From Cognatundibacterium rivi (lineage in GTDB: Bacteria; Pseudomonadota; Gammaproteobacteria; Burkholderiales; Burkholderiaceae_D), in contig NZ_JAGSPK010000004.1 of NCBI RefSeq assembly GCF_018139565.1, positions 186,001-250,000 on the forward strand: a stretch of DNA of 64,000 bases, given 5' to 3'. The notes beneath the pieces were generated by a model that worked only from the letters and a program-made list of their open reading frames with translations, searched no databases and was not told the origin of the DNA. A program made the translations under genes and the position numbers. The stretch's first letter is position 1, and each line of letters starts with the position of its first letter. Of the stretch, positions 1-8,518 are shown piece after piece.

Positions 1-440
1 GTGATGGCAATATTGTCGGCTTTATCGGTGAGCTGCATCCACGCTTGCAACAAAAATACGATTTGCCGCTGGCACCAGTTGTGTTTGAAATCAATACAGC
101 TGCTTTGCAATCCGTCAATGTTCCGGTTTATCAGGAAATATCGAAATTCCAGGCTGTGAAGCGCGATCTTGCTCTTGTGGTTAAACAATCCGTTTCCGTG
201 CAGGAGATGATCGATGTGTTTAACGCAGAAGTAAGCCGGAACGAAGCCTGTAAAATTGTGCAAGCGATTGTTTTGTTTGATGAATATCGTGGCAAGGGCT
301 TGGAGGCGGATGAGAAAAGTCTTGCTTTCCGCTTTAGCTTACAAGATACTCAAGCTACATTGCAAGATGACAAGGTTGAAGCCGCAATGACTGCATTGAC
401 TCAGGCCGCAGGCTTGAAGTTTGCTGCCAAGCTGCGCTAA
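1..440 (+). CDS. pheT: Phenylalanine-tRNA ligase beta subunit, C-terminal part
   Basis: This is the 3' end of a gene that begins before the window; the open frame is read from base 3 and closes at 440. About 145 residues are visible. They begin with the B-domain-type stretch GFIGELHP and contain the C-terminal ferredoxin-fold anticodon-binding (FDX-ACB) domain, marked by KFQAVKRDLALVV and ending AAKLR. PheT pairs with PheS to charge tRNA-Phe in the cytosol. The following genes, ihfA and a small MerR regulator, are the classic neighbours of pheT in beta- and gammaproteobacteria, which supports the call. An internal ATG at 45 is not a real start, because homology runs upstream of it. Confidence 0.95.
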   Translation, partial: DGNIVGFIGELHPRLQQKYDLPLAPVVFEINTAALQSVNVPVYQEISKFQAVKRDLALVVKQSVSVQEMIDVFNAEVSRNEACKIVQAIVLFDEYRGKGLEADEKSLAFRFSLQDTQATLQDDKVEAAMTALTQAAGLKFAAKLR

Positions 441-469
441 GATGATTGGCTCACGCCCGTATAGACTAG

Positions 470-895
470 ATGAGTTTGATAATGAATGACGTAAATTCCG
501 CTGAATTTCAATCGGTGCTGGATGCCGATTTAAATCGTGCGATGCTGGAAGCAAGGGCGCGTTCTCAGGCGGAAAAAGAGTTACCCACTTTAACGAAAGC
601 TGAGTTAGCCGAGCTGTTGTTTGAGCAGGTCGGCCTCAACAAGCGCGAAGCTAAAGATATGGTGGAAACCTTTTTCGATGAAATTCGTGATGCACTGGAA
701 CGCGGCGAAGCGGTGAAGTTGTCTGGCTTCGGTAATTTCCAGTTAAGAGACAAACCACAACGTCCCGGGCGAAATCCTAAGACGGGCGAAGAAATTGCGA
801 TTACTGCCCGTCGTGTTGTCACCTTCCATGCCAGTCAGAAATTGAAGGGTATGGTGGATGACATCAGCGGTCAACCATTGGCTCATGCTGCATAA
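470..895 (+). CDS. ihfA: Integration host factor subunit alpha
   Basis: This DNA-bending protein of the HU/IHF family forms a heterodimer with IHF-beta and acts in transcription, replication and site-specific recombination. The HU-like fold starts around residue 39 ([11 protein letters not shown]). The minor-groove-inserting beta arm carries the [10 protein letters not shown] motif, with the intercalating proline of the family in NPKTG. At 141 residues it is longer than the roughly 100-residue enterobacterial protein because of about 35 extra N-terminal residues, a length seen in betaproteobacteria. A second in-frame ATG lies at 482, and neither start has a strong Shine-Dalgarno sequence. It follows pheT by 29 bases and precedes the MerR gene by 9, so all three are probably one operon. 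Confidence 0.93.
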   Translation: MSLIMNDVNSAEFQSVLDADLNRAMLEARARSQAEKELPTLTKAELAELLFEQVGLNKREAKDMVETFFDEIRDALERGEAVKLSGFGNFQLRDKPQRPGRNPKTGEEIAITARRVVTFHASQKLKGMVDDISGQPLAHAA

Positions 896-904
896 AAGAT
901 TCTC

Positions 905-1276
905 ATGACTGAAATTAAAATCGAAACAGTGACCTTGCCACCGATTCCGGCCAAGCGTTATTTCACGATTGGAGAAGTAAGCGAATTGTGTGGCGTTAAA
1001 CCACACGTTTTGCGTTATTGGGAACAGGAATTTTCGCAACTCAAGCCAGTAAAACGCCGGGGTAACCGTCGTTATTACCAGCATCATGAAGTGCTGTTGA
1101 TACGTCGTATTCGTGAGCTTTTATATGAACAAGGGTTCACGATTAACGGTGCCCGCAATAAACTCGGCAGCGCCGCCGGGCGTATCCACGAAACTGACGA
1201 AGTGGTGGAAACTCCGGTGGATCTGCACTACATCCGTGATGAGTTGCGTTCCATACTAAACCTGCTCACCCCGTAA
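905..1276 (+). CDS. MerR-family transcriptional regulator (pheT-ihfA operon)
   Basis: This is a small DNA-binding protein of 123 residues. The winged helix-turn-helix begins near residue 19 with YFTIGEVSELCGVKPHVLRYWE, and the RRGNRRYYQHHEV wing follows. A short C-terminal helix would serve for dimerisation. No cysteine pair typical of metal sensors is seen after the DNA-binding domain, so its ligand is unknown. It starts 9 bases after ihfA and is followed by a clear terminator, so it closes the pheT-ihfA operon. This small MerR type is a conserved neighbour of ihfA in betaproteobacteria. Its target is not evident from the sequence. Confidence 0.9.
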   Translation: MTEIKIETVTLPPIPAKRYFTIGEVSELCGVKPHVLRYWEQEFSQLKPVKRRGNRRYYQHHEVLLIRRIRELLYEQGFTINGARNKLGSAAGRIHETDEVVETPVDLHYIRDELRSILNLLTP

Positions 1277-1281
1277 AAAAA

Positions 1282-1317
1282 TCTGAGGGCAGAGTGATTG
1301 CCCTCGGATGTTTTTTT
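1282..1317 (+). terminator. Rho-independent terminator after the merR gene
   Basis: The arms TGAGGGCA and TGCCCTCG flank a short loop and are followed by seven T residues. It lies 6 bases after the MerR stop codon and probably ends the pheT-ihfA-merR transcript. The convergent chemoreceptor gene ends just beyond it. Confidence 0.85.
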
Positions 1318-1326
1318 CCTGACGCT

Positions 1327-3390
1327 TTACCTCTTAAACGTACGCAGCGCAGGCAATCGTACTACGGCAGATTCAGCTTGAGTTTCTGCCGTTTTCAATT
1401 CAATTTTTCTTTTCGGTTGTTTTAATCTCAGCAATTGACCTTGCTCTTCATGCTCAGCATGCATATCACTTCCGTATATTTTAAATACGCTGACTGCATC
1501 AATCAGTGCTGATGCCTGGTCTTCCAGGCTGGCAGTTGATTTCGCTCCCTCATCTGCGAGGCTGACATTGTGTTGTGTGATCTCGTCAATGGCGGCGATT
1601 GCTTCGTTCACGCTCGAAATACCCATGCTTTGCTCTTGGCTCACATCGGCCACATGCCGGATCAGATCGGTCACTTGCGCGATATTTTCGGCGATTTCCT
1701 GCATCGTTTTTCCTGCCGAATCAATCATGTTGTTACCGTGTTGTACTGCTTCGCTTGAAGTGTTGATTAAGGACTTGATTTCCTTCGCGGCATTCGCGCT
1801 GCGCTGCGCGAGATTTCTGACTTCTCCGGCCACGACCGCAAAGCCACGTCCCTCCTGTCCGGCTCTGGCGGCTTCAACTGCGGCGTTGAGCGCCAGGATA
1901 TTGGTCTGAAATGCTATGCCATCCATTACTCCGATAATTTCTGCAATTTTGCGCGTACCGGATGTGACTGATTGCATTGATACGATGGCCTTATCCATCA
2001 CCTGCAAGCCTTGCTGCACATTTTCTGCGGAGGTATTAGCGAGGCTGCTCGCCTGCGCCAGATTGCCGGCATTCTCTTTTACTGTGCTGGTCAGTTCCTC
2101 GACCGATGTTGCGGTTTGTTGCAGAGAGCCCGCCTGCGTTTCAGTACGGTCGGCCAGCTCTGCATTTTCATTATGGATATGATGGGCAATGTTGTTGACG
2201 TTTTCAGCGCCAGTACGGATATTTTGCACAAGGCGACTCAAGCCCTGATTCATTTTTGTGACGGCGTTAATCAATTGCGCCAGTTCATCCTGGCCGTTGC
2301 GTTCAGGCATCTGTATCAAATCTCCTGATGCCGTTTTTTCGATATTTTCAGTCAGTGTTTTTATGTCTCGCGACAGCGCAAAATAAATCCCGAGTAAAAA
2401 ATAACTGGCGATTAGCACCAGCAACATGAGTGCAGAAAACATCTTGGCGATTTTCTGATTCAGTTGTTGCGCGTGACGCGTCAGGCGTTGGTCAATCAGT
2501 GTTGATACGGTGTTACTCGCCGCGTTCAGGTTTGTCAGCGTTTCGTCGCCGGCTTTTAAAAATGCGTTTCCTGAGCTTTGATTGACTGAAGACAGCACTT
2601 CATCTTTGGCTCGTTCCAGATATTGTTCTGAGACGCCGATCGCTGCTTTCAGCGAGCGAAATTCCGCTTGATAACCGGGATTACTTTTTTCCAGAGAATC
2701 CACTCTTTGTCGTAACTGCACTAACTCGTATTTCGCCATCAGTTGTAACGAATTCAGCATCACATCCTCGCCGCCTTCAAATAAGCCAGTGTCGATATAT
2801 GCCGCGCCACGGGCGGACATCACCGCGATTTTCTCGGCGATGGAAGGAATACCGGTCAGATAGATATTCGCCAACTCATGCGTGACGAAATCGCTGTCGA
2901 GTGCGAGCTTGGACGCATAAGCACGTTCCTGAATTTGCTGATTCAGGCGCTCTGATAATTTTGTGTATTCGGTAAAACTGGCGGCAGATTTTAAACTCGC
3001 TTGCTGACCAAGCAGATCTTGCCAGCGTTTTTTTATGTCGTCGCTAGCGTCCGCTTTTTTCAGGCTATCGGCGATTTGTTTTTGATTTGTGCTGATCACA
3101 TCGCCAACTTGTTTATTGCCATTGAGCTGCAGATGTTGCAATGCTCTTTGTTTCCGTATCAGGGTTTCCAGATCCTGATATTCGTGTATCTGCTGTATGG
3201 CCAGTTGCTTTTCTTTGCTAATGCCGACCTCTGCCCGCATTTCTATGAAGAGCAGTGTCAGAACAACGAACAGAGGAATGGAAAAAGCGGCGGCGATGAA
3301 CGCGACCTTGTGCCCGATGCGGAAACCTTGCGTCAGACGAATGGCGGGGGAGAGGAGTTTGAGCACGATTTTCTTCAAGGAAAAATGCAT
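1327..3390 (-). CDS. Methyl-accepting chemotaxis protein with large periplasmic helical domain
   Basis: This is an inner-membrane chemoreceptor of 687 residues. A transmembrane segment lies at about 29-49 (VAFIAAAFSIPLFVVLTLLF). It is followed by a long, mostly helical periplasmic region of about 260 residues, a second membrane helix near 315-335, a HAMP linker, and the cytoplasmic signalling domain. The signalling tip has [18 protein letters not shown] followed by [12 protein letters not shown], diagnostic for MCPs that bind CheA and CheW. The periplasmic part carries IRKQRALQHLQ near its start, resembling nitrate/nitrite-sensing (NIT) type helical sensors, but I cannot assign a ligand. It stands alone and converges on merR. 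Confidence 0.93.
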   Translation of the reverse strand: MHFSLKKIVLKLLSPAIRLTQGFRIGHKVAFIAAAFSIPLFVVLTLLFIEMRAEVGISKEKQLAIQQIHEYQDLETLIRKQRALQHLQLNGNKQVGDVISTNQKQIADSLKKADASDDIKKRWQDLLGQQASLKSAASFTEYTKLSERLNQQIQERAYASKLALDSDFVTHELANIYLTGIPSIAEKIAVMSARGAAYIDTGLFEGGEDVMLNSLQLMAKYELVQLRQRVDSLEKSNPGYQAEFRSLKAAIGVSEQYLERAKDEVLSSVNQSSGNAFLKAGDETLTNLNAASNTVSTLIDQRLTRHAQQLNQKIAKMFSALMLLVLIASYFLLGIYFALSRDIKTLTENIEKTASGDLIQMPERNGQDELAQLINAVTKMNQGLSRLVQNIRTGAENVNNIAHHIHNENAELADRTETQAGSLQQTATSVEELTSTVKENAGNLAQASSLANTSAENVQQGLQVMDKAIVSMQSVTSGTRKIAEIIGVMDGIAFQTNILALNAAVEAARAGQEGRGFAVVAGEVRNLAQRSANAAKEIKSLINTSSEAVQHGNNMIDSAGKTMQEIAENIAQVTDLIRHVADVSQEQSMGISSVNEAIAAIDEITQHNVSLADEGAKSTASLEDQASALIDAVSVFKIYGSDMHAEHEEQGQLLRLKQPKRKIELKTAETQAESAVVRLPALRTFKR

Positions 3391-3619
3391 GGAGGAAACA
3401 TATTTAACGTGAGAATAGTTCTTAAATATGACTTCGTTATGACCTTAGAGAAGCGTGTTCAGACGTGCGGTGAATTGACTGGCAGATTAACGGCTGAGCG
3501 AGAATCCATGCCAGATGCGCGGACAGACGCCGCGCGAATCAAGTGGGGCGGGCACTCAGGGCAGGCCCGTTTTAAGTGATGTGAAAAATGTGATCGGGAT
3601 GCGCAGCTAGCAGGCTTGC

Positions 3620-4027
3620 CTATTGCTCACTTTTCTGATTTTGTGCCGTGATAATTTCAGGCAGGTGCAACTCTATCCAGTCTGCCAGCGCTTCCACTTT
3701 TTTTGCGATTTCGGTGCCGGATTCCGTCAGCGTGTATTCCACATGCGGCGGTACCACAGGATAAGAAATCCGCTCAACGAAGCCATCCGCTTCCAGCCAC
3801 TGTAAGGTTTGCGCCAGCATTTTTTCGCTGATGCCATTCACCTTGCGCCGTAAATCGCTGAAGCGTTGCGTTCCGCTTAACAGCGCCACCAGCAGTAATA
3901 CGCCCCAGCGACTGGTGACGTGTTTAAGAACCTCTCTGGACGGACATTTTTCAGCGAACAGATCGCCGCGCTGCATTCTGTCTGAGATGCTCGTCGCAAA
4001 AGGTATTTCGACCGCTTTCATTTCCAT
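3620..4027 (-). CDS. ytfH: HxlR-family regulator (YtfH/QorR type)
   Basis: This is a winged helix-turn-helix regulator of 135 residues. It carries the HxlR signature around CPSREVLKHVTSRWGVLLLV, then RFSDLRRKVNGISEKMLAQTL and the wing VVPPHVEYTLTESG. The single cysteine preceding PSREVLKH is the redox-sensing position in QorR-type proteins. It is transcribed divergently from the quinone oxidoreductase qorB, the same arrangement as ytfH/ytfG in Escherichia coli. That predicts it represses qorB and itself until an electrophile or oxidant reacts with the cysteine. This role is inferred from family and context. Confidence 0.85.
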   Translation of the reverse strand: MEMKAVEIPFATSISDRMQRGDLFAEKCPSREVLKHVTSRWGVLLLVALLSGTQRFSDLRRKVNGISEKMLAQTLQWLEADGFVERISYPVVPPHVEYTLTESGTEIAKKVEALADWIELHLPEIITAQNQKSEQ

Positions 4028-4031
4028 TCTT

Positions 4032-4056
4032 TACTTACCTTTTTGTGCGTACTTAC
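4032..4056. promoter_or_regulatory. Candidate HxlR operator: direct TACTTAC repeats
   Basis: Two copies of TACTTAC, starting at 4032 and 4050 and therefore 18 bases apart, lie in the 88-base gap between the divergent ytfH-like and qorB genes. GTTAGTTA follows at 4062. This is the natural place for the regulator to bind. It is inferred from position and repetition only. Confidence 0.4.
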
Positions 4057-4115
4057 TTTTAGTTAGTTAAGGCGCTATTATGCCTGCTCCTACTCAATTT
4101 ACAAAGGGATTTGCC

Positions 4116-4976
4116 ATGATAGTTGTCACAGGTGCCTCCGGCCAGCTTGGTCGTTTAGTGATCGAAGCCTTATTAAAAAAAATTCCGGCCAGCGAGATCG
4201 TCGCGGCGGTGCGTAAGCCAGACAGCGTGAATGATTTGGCGGAGCGCGGCGTACAGGTGCGGCAGATCGATTACAGCCGCCCGGAAACGCTGACCGGCGC
4301 ATTCAAAAAAGGAGAGAAATTACTGCTCATCTCCAGCAGCGAAATCGGGCAGCGCGTGTCGCAGCATCAAGCAGTGATCGATGCGGCAAAAAACGCCGGT
4401 GTTGAACTGATTGCCTATACCAGCCTGTTGCATGCAGACGTATCCCCACTGCCTCTGGCGGCTGAGCATAAAGAAACCGAGCAATTGCTGCAGGCTTCCG
4501 GTGTGCCGTTCGTGGTGTTAAGAAATAGCTGGTACACCGAAAACTATCTCGCCAGCGTGCCGGTGGCGTTGCAGTATGGTGTCTTGTCTGGATGCGCCGG
4601 AGAAGGCCGCATTTCATCTGCTGCCCGCGCTGATTACGCAGAAGCGGCGGCGGTGGTGCTGGCCAGCGACAATCAGGCTGGGCGAATCTATGAGCTGGCT
4701 GGTGATGAGTCGTATTCTTTGCAAGAGCTGGCACAAGAAATCGCACTGCAATCAGGCAAAACGGTGGCATATCAAAACCTGCCTGAAAGTGCATACAAAG
4801 ATGCCTTGCTGGGTGCTGGTTTGCCGGAACCAGTGGCCACTTTGCTGGCCGAATCTGATGTCGGTGCATCGAAAGGCGGGTTGTTTGACGACAGCCACCA
4901 ATTGAGCCAACTGATCGGCCGTCCAACCACGCCATTGTCAGTATTGCTGAAAGCCGCGCTGGCGTCGGCATCCTGA
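4116..4976 (+). CDS. qorB: NAD(P)H:quinone oxidoreductase QorB-type (atypical SDR/NmrA)
   Basis: This cytosolic oxidoreductase has a Rossmann fold whose nucleotide-binding motif GASGQLGRLV lies right at the N terminus. It belongs to the NmrA-like group of atypical short-chain dehydrogenases that reduce quinones with NADPH. An ATG exists at 4080, but the start at 4116 is preferred. It has AAAGGGA nine bases upstream, begins exactly at the family start MIVVTGASG, and gives 286 residues, the length of E. coli QOR2. It is transcribed away from its presumed HxlR regulator and ends in front of a strong hairpin. Confidence 0.88.
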   Translation: MIVVTGASGQLGRLVIEALLKKIPASEIVAAVRKPDSVNDLAERGVQVRQIDYSRPETLTGAFKKGEKLLLISSSEIGQRVSQHQAVIDAAKNAGVELIAYTSLLHADVSPLPLAAEHKETEQLLQASGVPFVVLRNSWYTENYLASVPVALQYGVLSGCAGEGRISSAARADYAEAAAVVLASDNQAGRIYELAGDESYSLQELAQEIALQSGKTVAYQNLPESAYKDALLGAGLPEPVATLLAESDVGASKGGLFDDSHQLSQLIGRPTTPLSVLLKAALASAS

Positions 4977-4989
4977 AAATAACAGACCC

Positions 4990-5041
4990 GGATGCAGCCA
5001 GCCATCGTTACCGTCAACAATGCTGACGACTGGCTGCATCC
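4990..5041. terminator. Long perfect-arm hairpin between convergent qorB and kup
   Basis: The arms GGATGCAGCCAG and CTGGCTGCATCC pair over 12 bases around a 28-base loop. It sits between two converging genes and may stop transcription from both sides. There is no T-run after either arm, so an intrinsic terminator is not certain. Confidence 0.5.
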
Positions 5042-5061
5042 TGCTGAAATTACTTTGTGGC

Positions 5062-6939
5062 TTAAATCTGCACCCGTGTACCCAGTTCGATCACGCAATT
5101 ATTCGGCAGATGGAAATAATCGACGACACTCAGTGAGTTGCGTGACATCAGTGCGAATAAAATTTCCCGCCAGTGCGCCATCCCCGTGCCTTTGGTTGGC
5201 ACAACGATTTCCCGGCTCAGGAAATACGAAATTTCAAACATATTCAAGCTCAGGCCATGCGCCTTGCACAACTCCAGCGCTTTCGGAATATCCGGCGTAT
5301 TTTTAAAACCATAGTTCAGTTTCACTTTCCAGAAACCCGGTGCTAAGGCTTCGACCTGTACCCGTTCTTCAAACGGCACCCACGGCACATCATGAAACTT
5401 CACCGTCAAAATAATATTCCGTTCATGCAGCACCTGATTGTGCTTCAGATTATGTAATAAGGCTTGCGGCACCGTATCTGGGTTAGCGACTGCATACACC
5501 GCTGTGCGCGATGCACGCGGCGTGTTGTCACCGGATAAGGCTGTCACGAAAGGCAATAACTCAGGGTCACCTTTGCGTATGCTGTCGATTAATAATTCGC
5601 GGCCACGTCTCCAGGTTGCCATCACCAAAAAAATCGCCACGCCCATCGCCAGCGGAAACCATCCGCCTTGCAAAAATTTAAGCGAACACGCTACGACCAG
5701 CAAGATATCCAGGGTTAAAAATACGCCGGTCGCTGTGATAGCCAACGCGAAAGGCATTTTCCAGCCATGATGAATCACGAAAAAAGTTAAGATGGTCGTA
5801 ATCATCATCGTCACCGTCACGGCAATCCCGTAGGCTGCCGCCATCGCGGAAGAGCTGCCAAAGCCGACAACGGCAAGCAATACGCCAACGAGCAGCAACC
5901 AGTTCACGCCGGGCATATAAATTTGCCCCATCTCTTTCGCCGAGGTGAAATTCACCTGCATACGCGGCAACAATCCTAACTGCACCGCCTGCTTGGTCAT
6001 CGAATACGCACCGGATATAACCGCTTGCGAAGCGATGACGGTGGCGATCGTTGCCAGCACCACGGCGGGTATTAGAAAATGCTCTGGGAATAAGCGGAAA
6101 AACGGGTTTTCAATCGCCGACGGATCACGCATCAGCAAAGCGCCCTGACCCATATAGTTGATCGCCAGTGCAGGTAACACCATGCCTGTCCAGGCTAATT
6201 GGATAGGGCGTTTTCCAAAGTGCCCCATGTCTGCATACAGCGCTTCGGCACCCGTAAATGCGAGCACGATCGCACCGATCACAATAAAAATATGCCAGCC
6301 TTGCGAGCTTAAAAAACGAATTGCGTTCAACGGATTGAGTGCAGCGAGAATCGCCGGTTGCAACATGATTTCACTGATTCCCGCAACGGCCAGCACAGCA
6401 AACCAGATCACAATCACAGGGCCAAACAGCTTGCCGACCACCGCTGTGCCATAGCGCTGTACGGCGAATAAGGCTATCAATACGCCGATAGAGATCGGTA
6501 AGACATAGGGCTTAAATCCCAGCGACACCACCTCCAACCCCTCGACCGCGCTGAGCACAGAAATGGCGGGCGTGATGATGCTGTCGCCATAAAATAAAGA
6601 CGCACCGAAGACGCCGGTCAGCAATAGAATTAAACGCCGTTGCCCCGTATCACCAGCGGCTTTCGCAGCCAATGCCGTTAATGCCATGATGCCGCCTTCA
6701 CCGCGGTTATCTGCGCGCAAGATCAGCAGAACATACTTCAGCGTCACCACCATCATCAAGCCCCAGAAGATGACTGAGACTGCGCCGATCAGATGCGTCG
6801 CATCCAAAGGTACGCCCGTCGCGGGGCTGAATACCTCTTTCATGGTGTACAAAGGGCTGGTGCCGATATCGCCATAGACCACGCCCAGCGCACCGAGGGT
6901 GAGGGCAGCCAGGCTTTCGCGACCAGAATGTTGACTCAT
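5062..6939 (-). CDS. kup: Low-affinity potassium uptake protein Kup
   Basis: This is a proton-coupled potassium importer of the inner membrane. The N-terminal hallmark [20 protein letters not shown] is present, followed by about twelve hydrophobic helices and a soluble C-terminal domain of about 170 residues ending in GTRVQI. The frame is open further upstream, but the start at 6939 is chosen. It gives the family start [16 protein letters not shown], has GGAAAA seven bases upstream, and yields 625 residues (E. coli Kup has 622). The kdpD-kdpE sensor pair lies upstream on the same strand, separated only by the integron remnant, which suggests the three genes were once adjacent. Confidence 0.95.
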   Translation of the reverse strand: MSQHSGRESLAALTLGALGVVYGDIGTSPLYTMKEVFSPATGVPLDATHLIGAVSVIFWGLMMVVTLKYVLLILRADNRGEGGIMALTALAAKAAGDTGQRRLILLLTGVFGASLFYGDSIITPAISVLSAVEGLEVVSLGFKPYVLPISIGVLIALFAVQRYGTAVVGKLFGPVIVIWFAVLAVAGISEIMLQPAILAALNPLNAIRFLSSQGWHIFIVIGAIVLAFTGAEALYADMGHFGKRPIQLAWTGMVLPALAINYMGQGALLMRDPSAIENPFFRLFPEHFLIPAVVLATIATVIASQAVISGAYSMTKQAVQLGLLPRMQVNFTSAKEMGQIYMPGVNWLLLVGVLLAVVGFGSSSAMAAAYGIAVTVTMMITTILTFFVIHHGWKMPFALAITATGVFLTLDILLVVACSLKFLQGGWFPLAMGVAIFLVMATWRRGRELLIDSIRKGDPELLPFVTALSGDNTPRASRTAVYAVANPDTVPQALLHNLKHNQVLHERNIILTVKFHDVPWVPFEERVQVEALAPGFWKVKLNYGFKNTPDIPKALELCKAHGLSLNMFEISYFLSREIVVPTKGTGMAHWREILFALMSRNSLSVVDYFHLPNNCVIELGTRVQI

Positions 6940-7215
6940 ACATTTTCCAAAATTCATTGAACAGAATCGCACTATGCAGTGGCGGGTATCAGGAAAGCAT
7001 AAGGAAATAATCAGGAACGAAGCAGTAGCTGCATCAGGTGTGCGCATTGCAACACAACACAACGCAGTGCAAACTTCGCACCGGTACAGCTCTTGGCGAA
7101 CGTGCGGCGAACGCACACTGCGCGTGATGAAAATGGAGCGCTTATAGCGGAAGAACGCATCCTTGAATAGCGCTTAAATCGTCCCCTTAACGGCAGATAA
7201 ACAGCCAGAATTCCA

Positions 7216-7299
7216 CATACTCCCCCTGTTTTTAAGAAAAAACCCAAAATGTCAGCATAAATATTGGGCTTGTATACATACTCCGGGGGAGTATATTTT
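7216..7299 (-). repeat. Dispersed repeat R, copy 1 (left border of integron remnant)
   Basis: This is an element of about 84 bases. CATACTCCCCC at one end faces GGGGGAGTATATTTT at the other, with a CCCAA...TTGGG hairpin inside. The CCGGGGGAGTAT end also forms part of its own palindrome with the preceding ATACTCC. It is in the same orientation as, and highly similar to, copy 2 at 10948-11030. Three more copies lie at 44 kb, 59.8 kb and 62.3 kb in the opposite orientation. All are intergenic and none carries a gene. Confidence 0.85.
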
Positions 7300-7340
7300 G
7301 AGCGTTTTGAGAGTGTTGGGAGGTGTTTGATTAGATACCG

Positions 7341-7421
7341 TCACGCGACTGCGCCAAGGGTTCGCTCGCGATACATGACAGTAATGCAGATGCTGAGGGC
7401 GGACAAGACTAGGAGCTTCAT
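7341..7421 (-). pseudogene. Truncated fifth integron cassette ORF (signal-peptide-like start)
   Basis: A 26-codon frame opens 16 bases after the start of the fifth cassette and encodes MKLLVLSALSICITVMYRER before a TGA. The first 16 residues look like the start of a secretion or lipoprotein signal peptide. The reading then ends before a mature protein could follow, and repeat copy 1 begins 42 bases later. The likely reading is a cassette gene whose body was lost when the array was cut. It is too short to assign a function. Confidence 0.45.
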
Positions 7422-7430
7422 GATGCTGTG

Positions 7431-7511
7431 GTTTAACGTGGAAGTGAGGGGGCGCCGACCGCAGGGAAGGAAGCCAGCTTGCTGGCTGTCCCATAGACTG
7501 CAGGGTTATGC
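7431..7511 (-). repeat. attC of cassette A (weak)
   Basis: R'' GCATAAC (7505-7511) contains the TAA stop of the Abi_alpha gene and complements the TTATGC that begins cassette A, so this end is well supported. A candidate R' GTTAAAC lies at 7431-7437. Between them a strong AGCCAG/CTGGCT hairpin is visible, but the L''/L' pairing is poor. The site may be degenerate. Confidence 0.5.
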
Positions 7512-8411
7512 AGTTTTTTCTCGGCACGCATCGATGAACAATTCGCCAAGTTCAGTAAGTATTGTCGAAGTTTCTGTTTCTATTTCTATATCAAAATCAA
7601 CTGAAGTGTACGAGGACTCACGATCCCCAGGAATGTCTATGCTGTGAGTTCCCGCACTTGCCTCATACACCACCTTGGCCAACCCAAGACGAATAATGTT
7701 GGCAATTTCAAATTCTTTTATGTTTTGTTCAGGTATGGACTGAGGGGCAGAAATTTGTCTTCTTAGAACTAATTCCTTGTACGCCAAAGATCTAAGCTCT
7801 GTTTCTATTGATCGAATTGACGATTTTGTTTGCATGGCTTCCGATGAAAATACAAACTTGCCATCGGGGGATAGTTTTTCTAGTTTTGCCTTTTGCTCTT
7901 CAATCTTAAGCTTCAGACTATTTTCAATGTTGGATCTGGTTTCTATAAACTCTGAAAGCTCTTTGCTTAGATCAAAAATGCGTTTTTTCTTTTCAATGAG
8001 AACTGACTCTAGTAGATCGAATTCGTCTTTTGATAGTTGGCTTAAGATGTACGGAAAGACGTGGTTCTGTATATTCTGTTCAGAGTCGACCATGTTTACC
8101 AATAGCGCGGCCCATTTGTCTTGAAGATCGTTGTCGTCCTCTAGTGAGGCGTTTTCAAGATATGGGCAGAGTAACTTAGGCGGAAGCGATTTTATGTTTA
8201 TCTTGTTCTTTTCACACAAAGCCTTTGCTTTGTTCAAAATTCGGATTTGATTGTTGAATCTCCAGTATGAAATTTGGTCTTTGACTAAGAGCCCAAGTTC
8301 TTCAATCGGTGGCGTAACGAGCTTATCCACAAAGCTCTTGGCAATGTCTATGCCGCTTTCTAATGCGGAAGACGATAGATCAAATTTCGTGGTTTTCTTG
8401 TCGCTGCTCAT
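7506..8411 (-). CDS. Abi_alpha / DUF4393 family protein (integron cassette A)
   Basis: This is a 301-residue protein without signal peptide or membrane span. Residues 45-150 match the DUF4393 (Abi_alpha) pattern: a PIEELG segment, YWRFNNQIRILNKA, the LPPKLLCPYLENASLEDDNDLQDKWAALL core, and HVFPYILSQLSKDE. A coiled-coil-like stretch of charged residues follows at about 155-215. Members of this family are named for similarity to abortive-infection proteins, and a role in phage resistance is possible but unproven here. The gene occupies cassette A; its start lies 22 bases inside the cassette and its TAA falls in the R'' box of the attC. Its AT-rich codon use differs from the flanking chromosome. 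No clear ribosome-binding site is seen. Confidence 0.75.
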   Translation of the reverse strand: MSSDKKTTKFDLSSSALESGIDIAKSFVDKLVTPPIEELGLLVKDQISYWRFNNQIRILNKAKALCEKNKINIKSLPPKLLCPYLENASLEDDNDLQDKWAALLVNMVDSEQNIQNHVFPYILSQLSKDEFDLLESVLIEKKKRIFDLSKELSEFIETRSNIENSLKLKIEEQKAKLEKLSPDGKFVFSSEAMQTKSSIRSIETELRSLAYKELVLRRQISAPQSIPEQNIKEFEIANIIRLGLAKVVYEASAGTHSIDIPGDRESSYTSVDFDIEIETETSTILTELGELFIDACREKTA

Positions 8412-8427
8412 ATTGGGTCAACTCTGG

Positions 8428-8518
8428 GCATAACGTTTAAATTAACCGGCGCGCCACGGGCGGCGGTTGAAGGGAAAACGGCGGCATTTTGGCGGTCCGG
8501 TTGAATTATCTATTAGAT
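8428..8518 (-). repeat. attC of cassette B
   Basis: On the minus strand R'' is ATCTAAT and R' is GTTATGC. The inner boxes AATTCAACCGG (L'') and CCGGTTAATT (L') pair except for one extra C in L'', the extrahelical base that sets strand polarity in attC sites. The TTATGC of R' belongs to the next cassette (A), whose own R'' is GCATAAC. Length is 91 bases. Confidence 0.85.

Noticed and set aside
1277-1326. A tRNA gene after merR, as often found in this context
   Set aside because: Only a terminator hairpin is present; no cloverleaf or TTC loop sequence is seen.
4327-4971. A 214-codon minus-strand frame
   Set aside because: It is the antisense shadow of qorB, which has clear family motifs.
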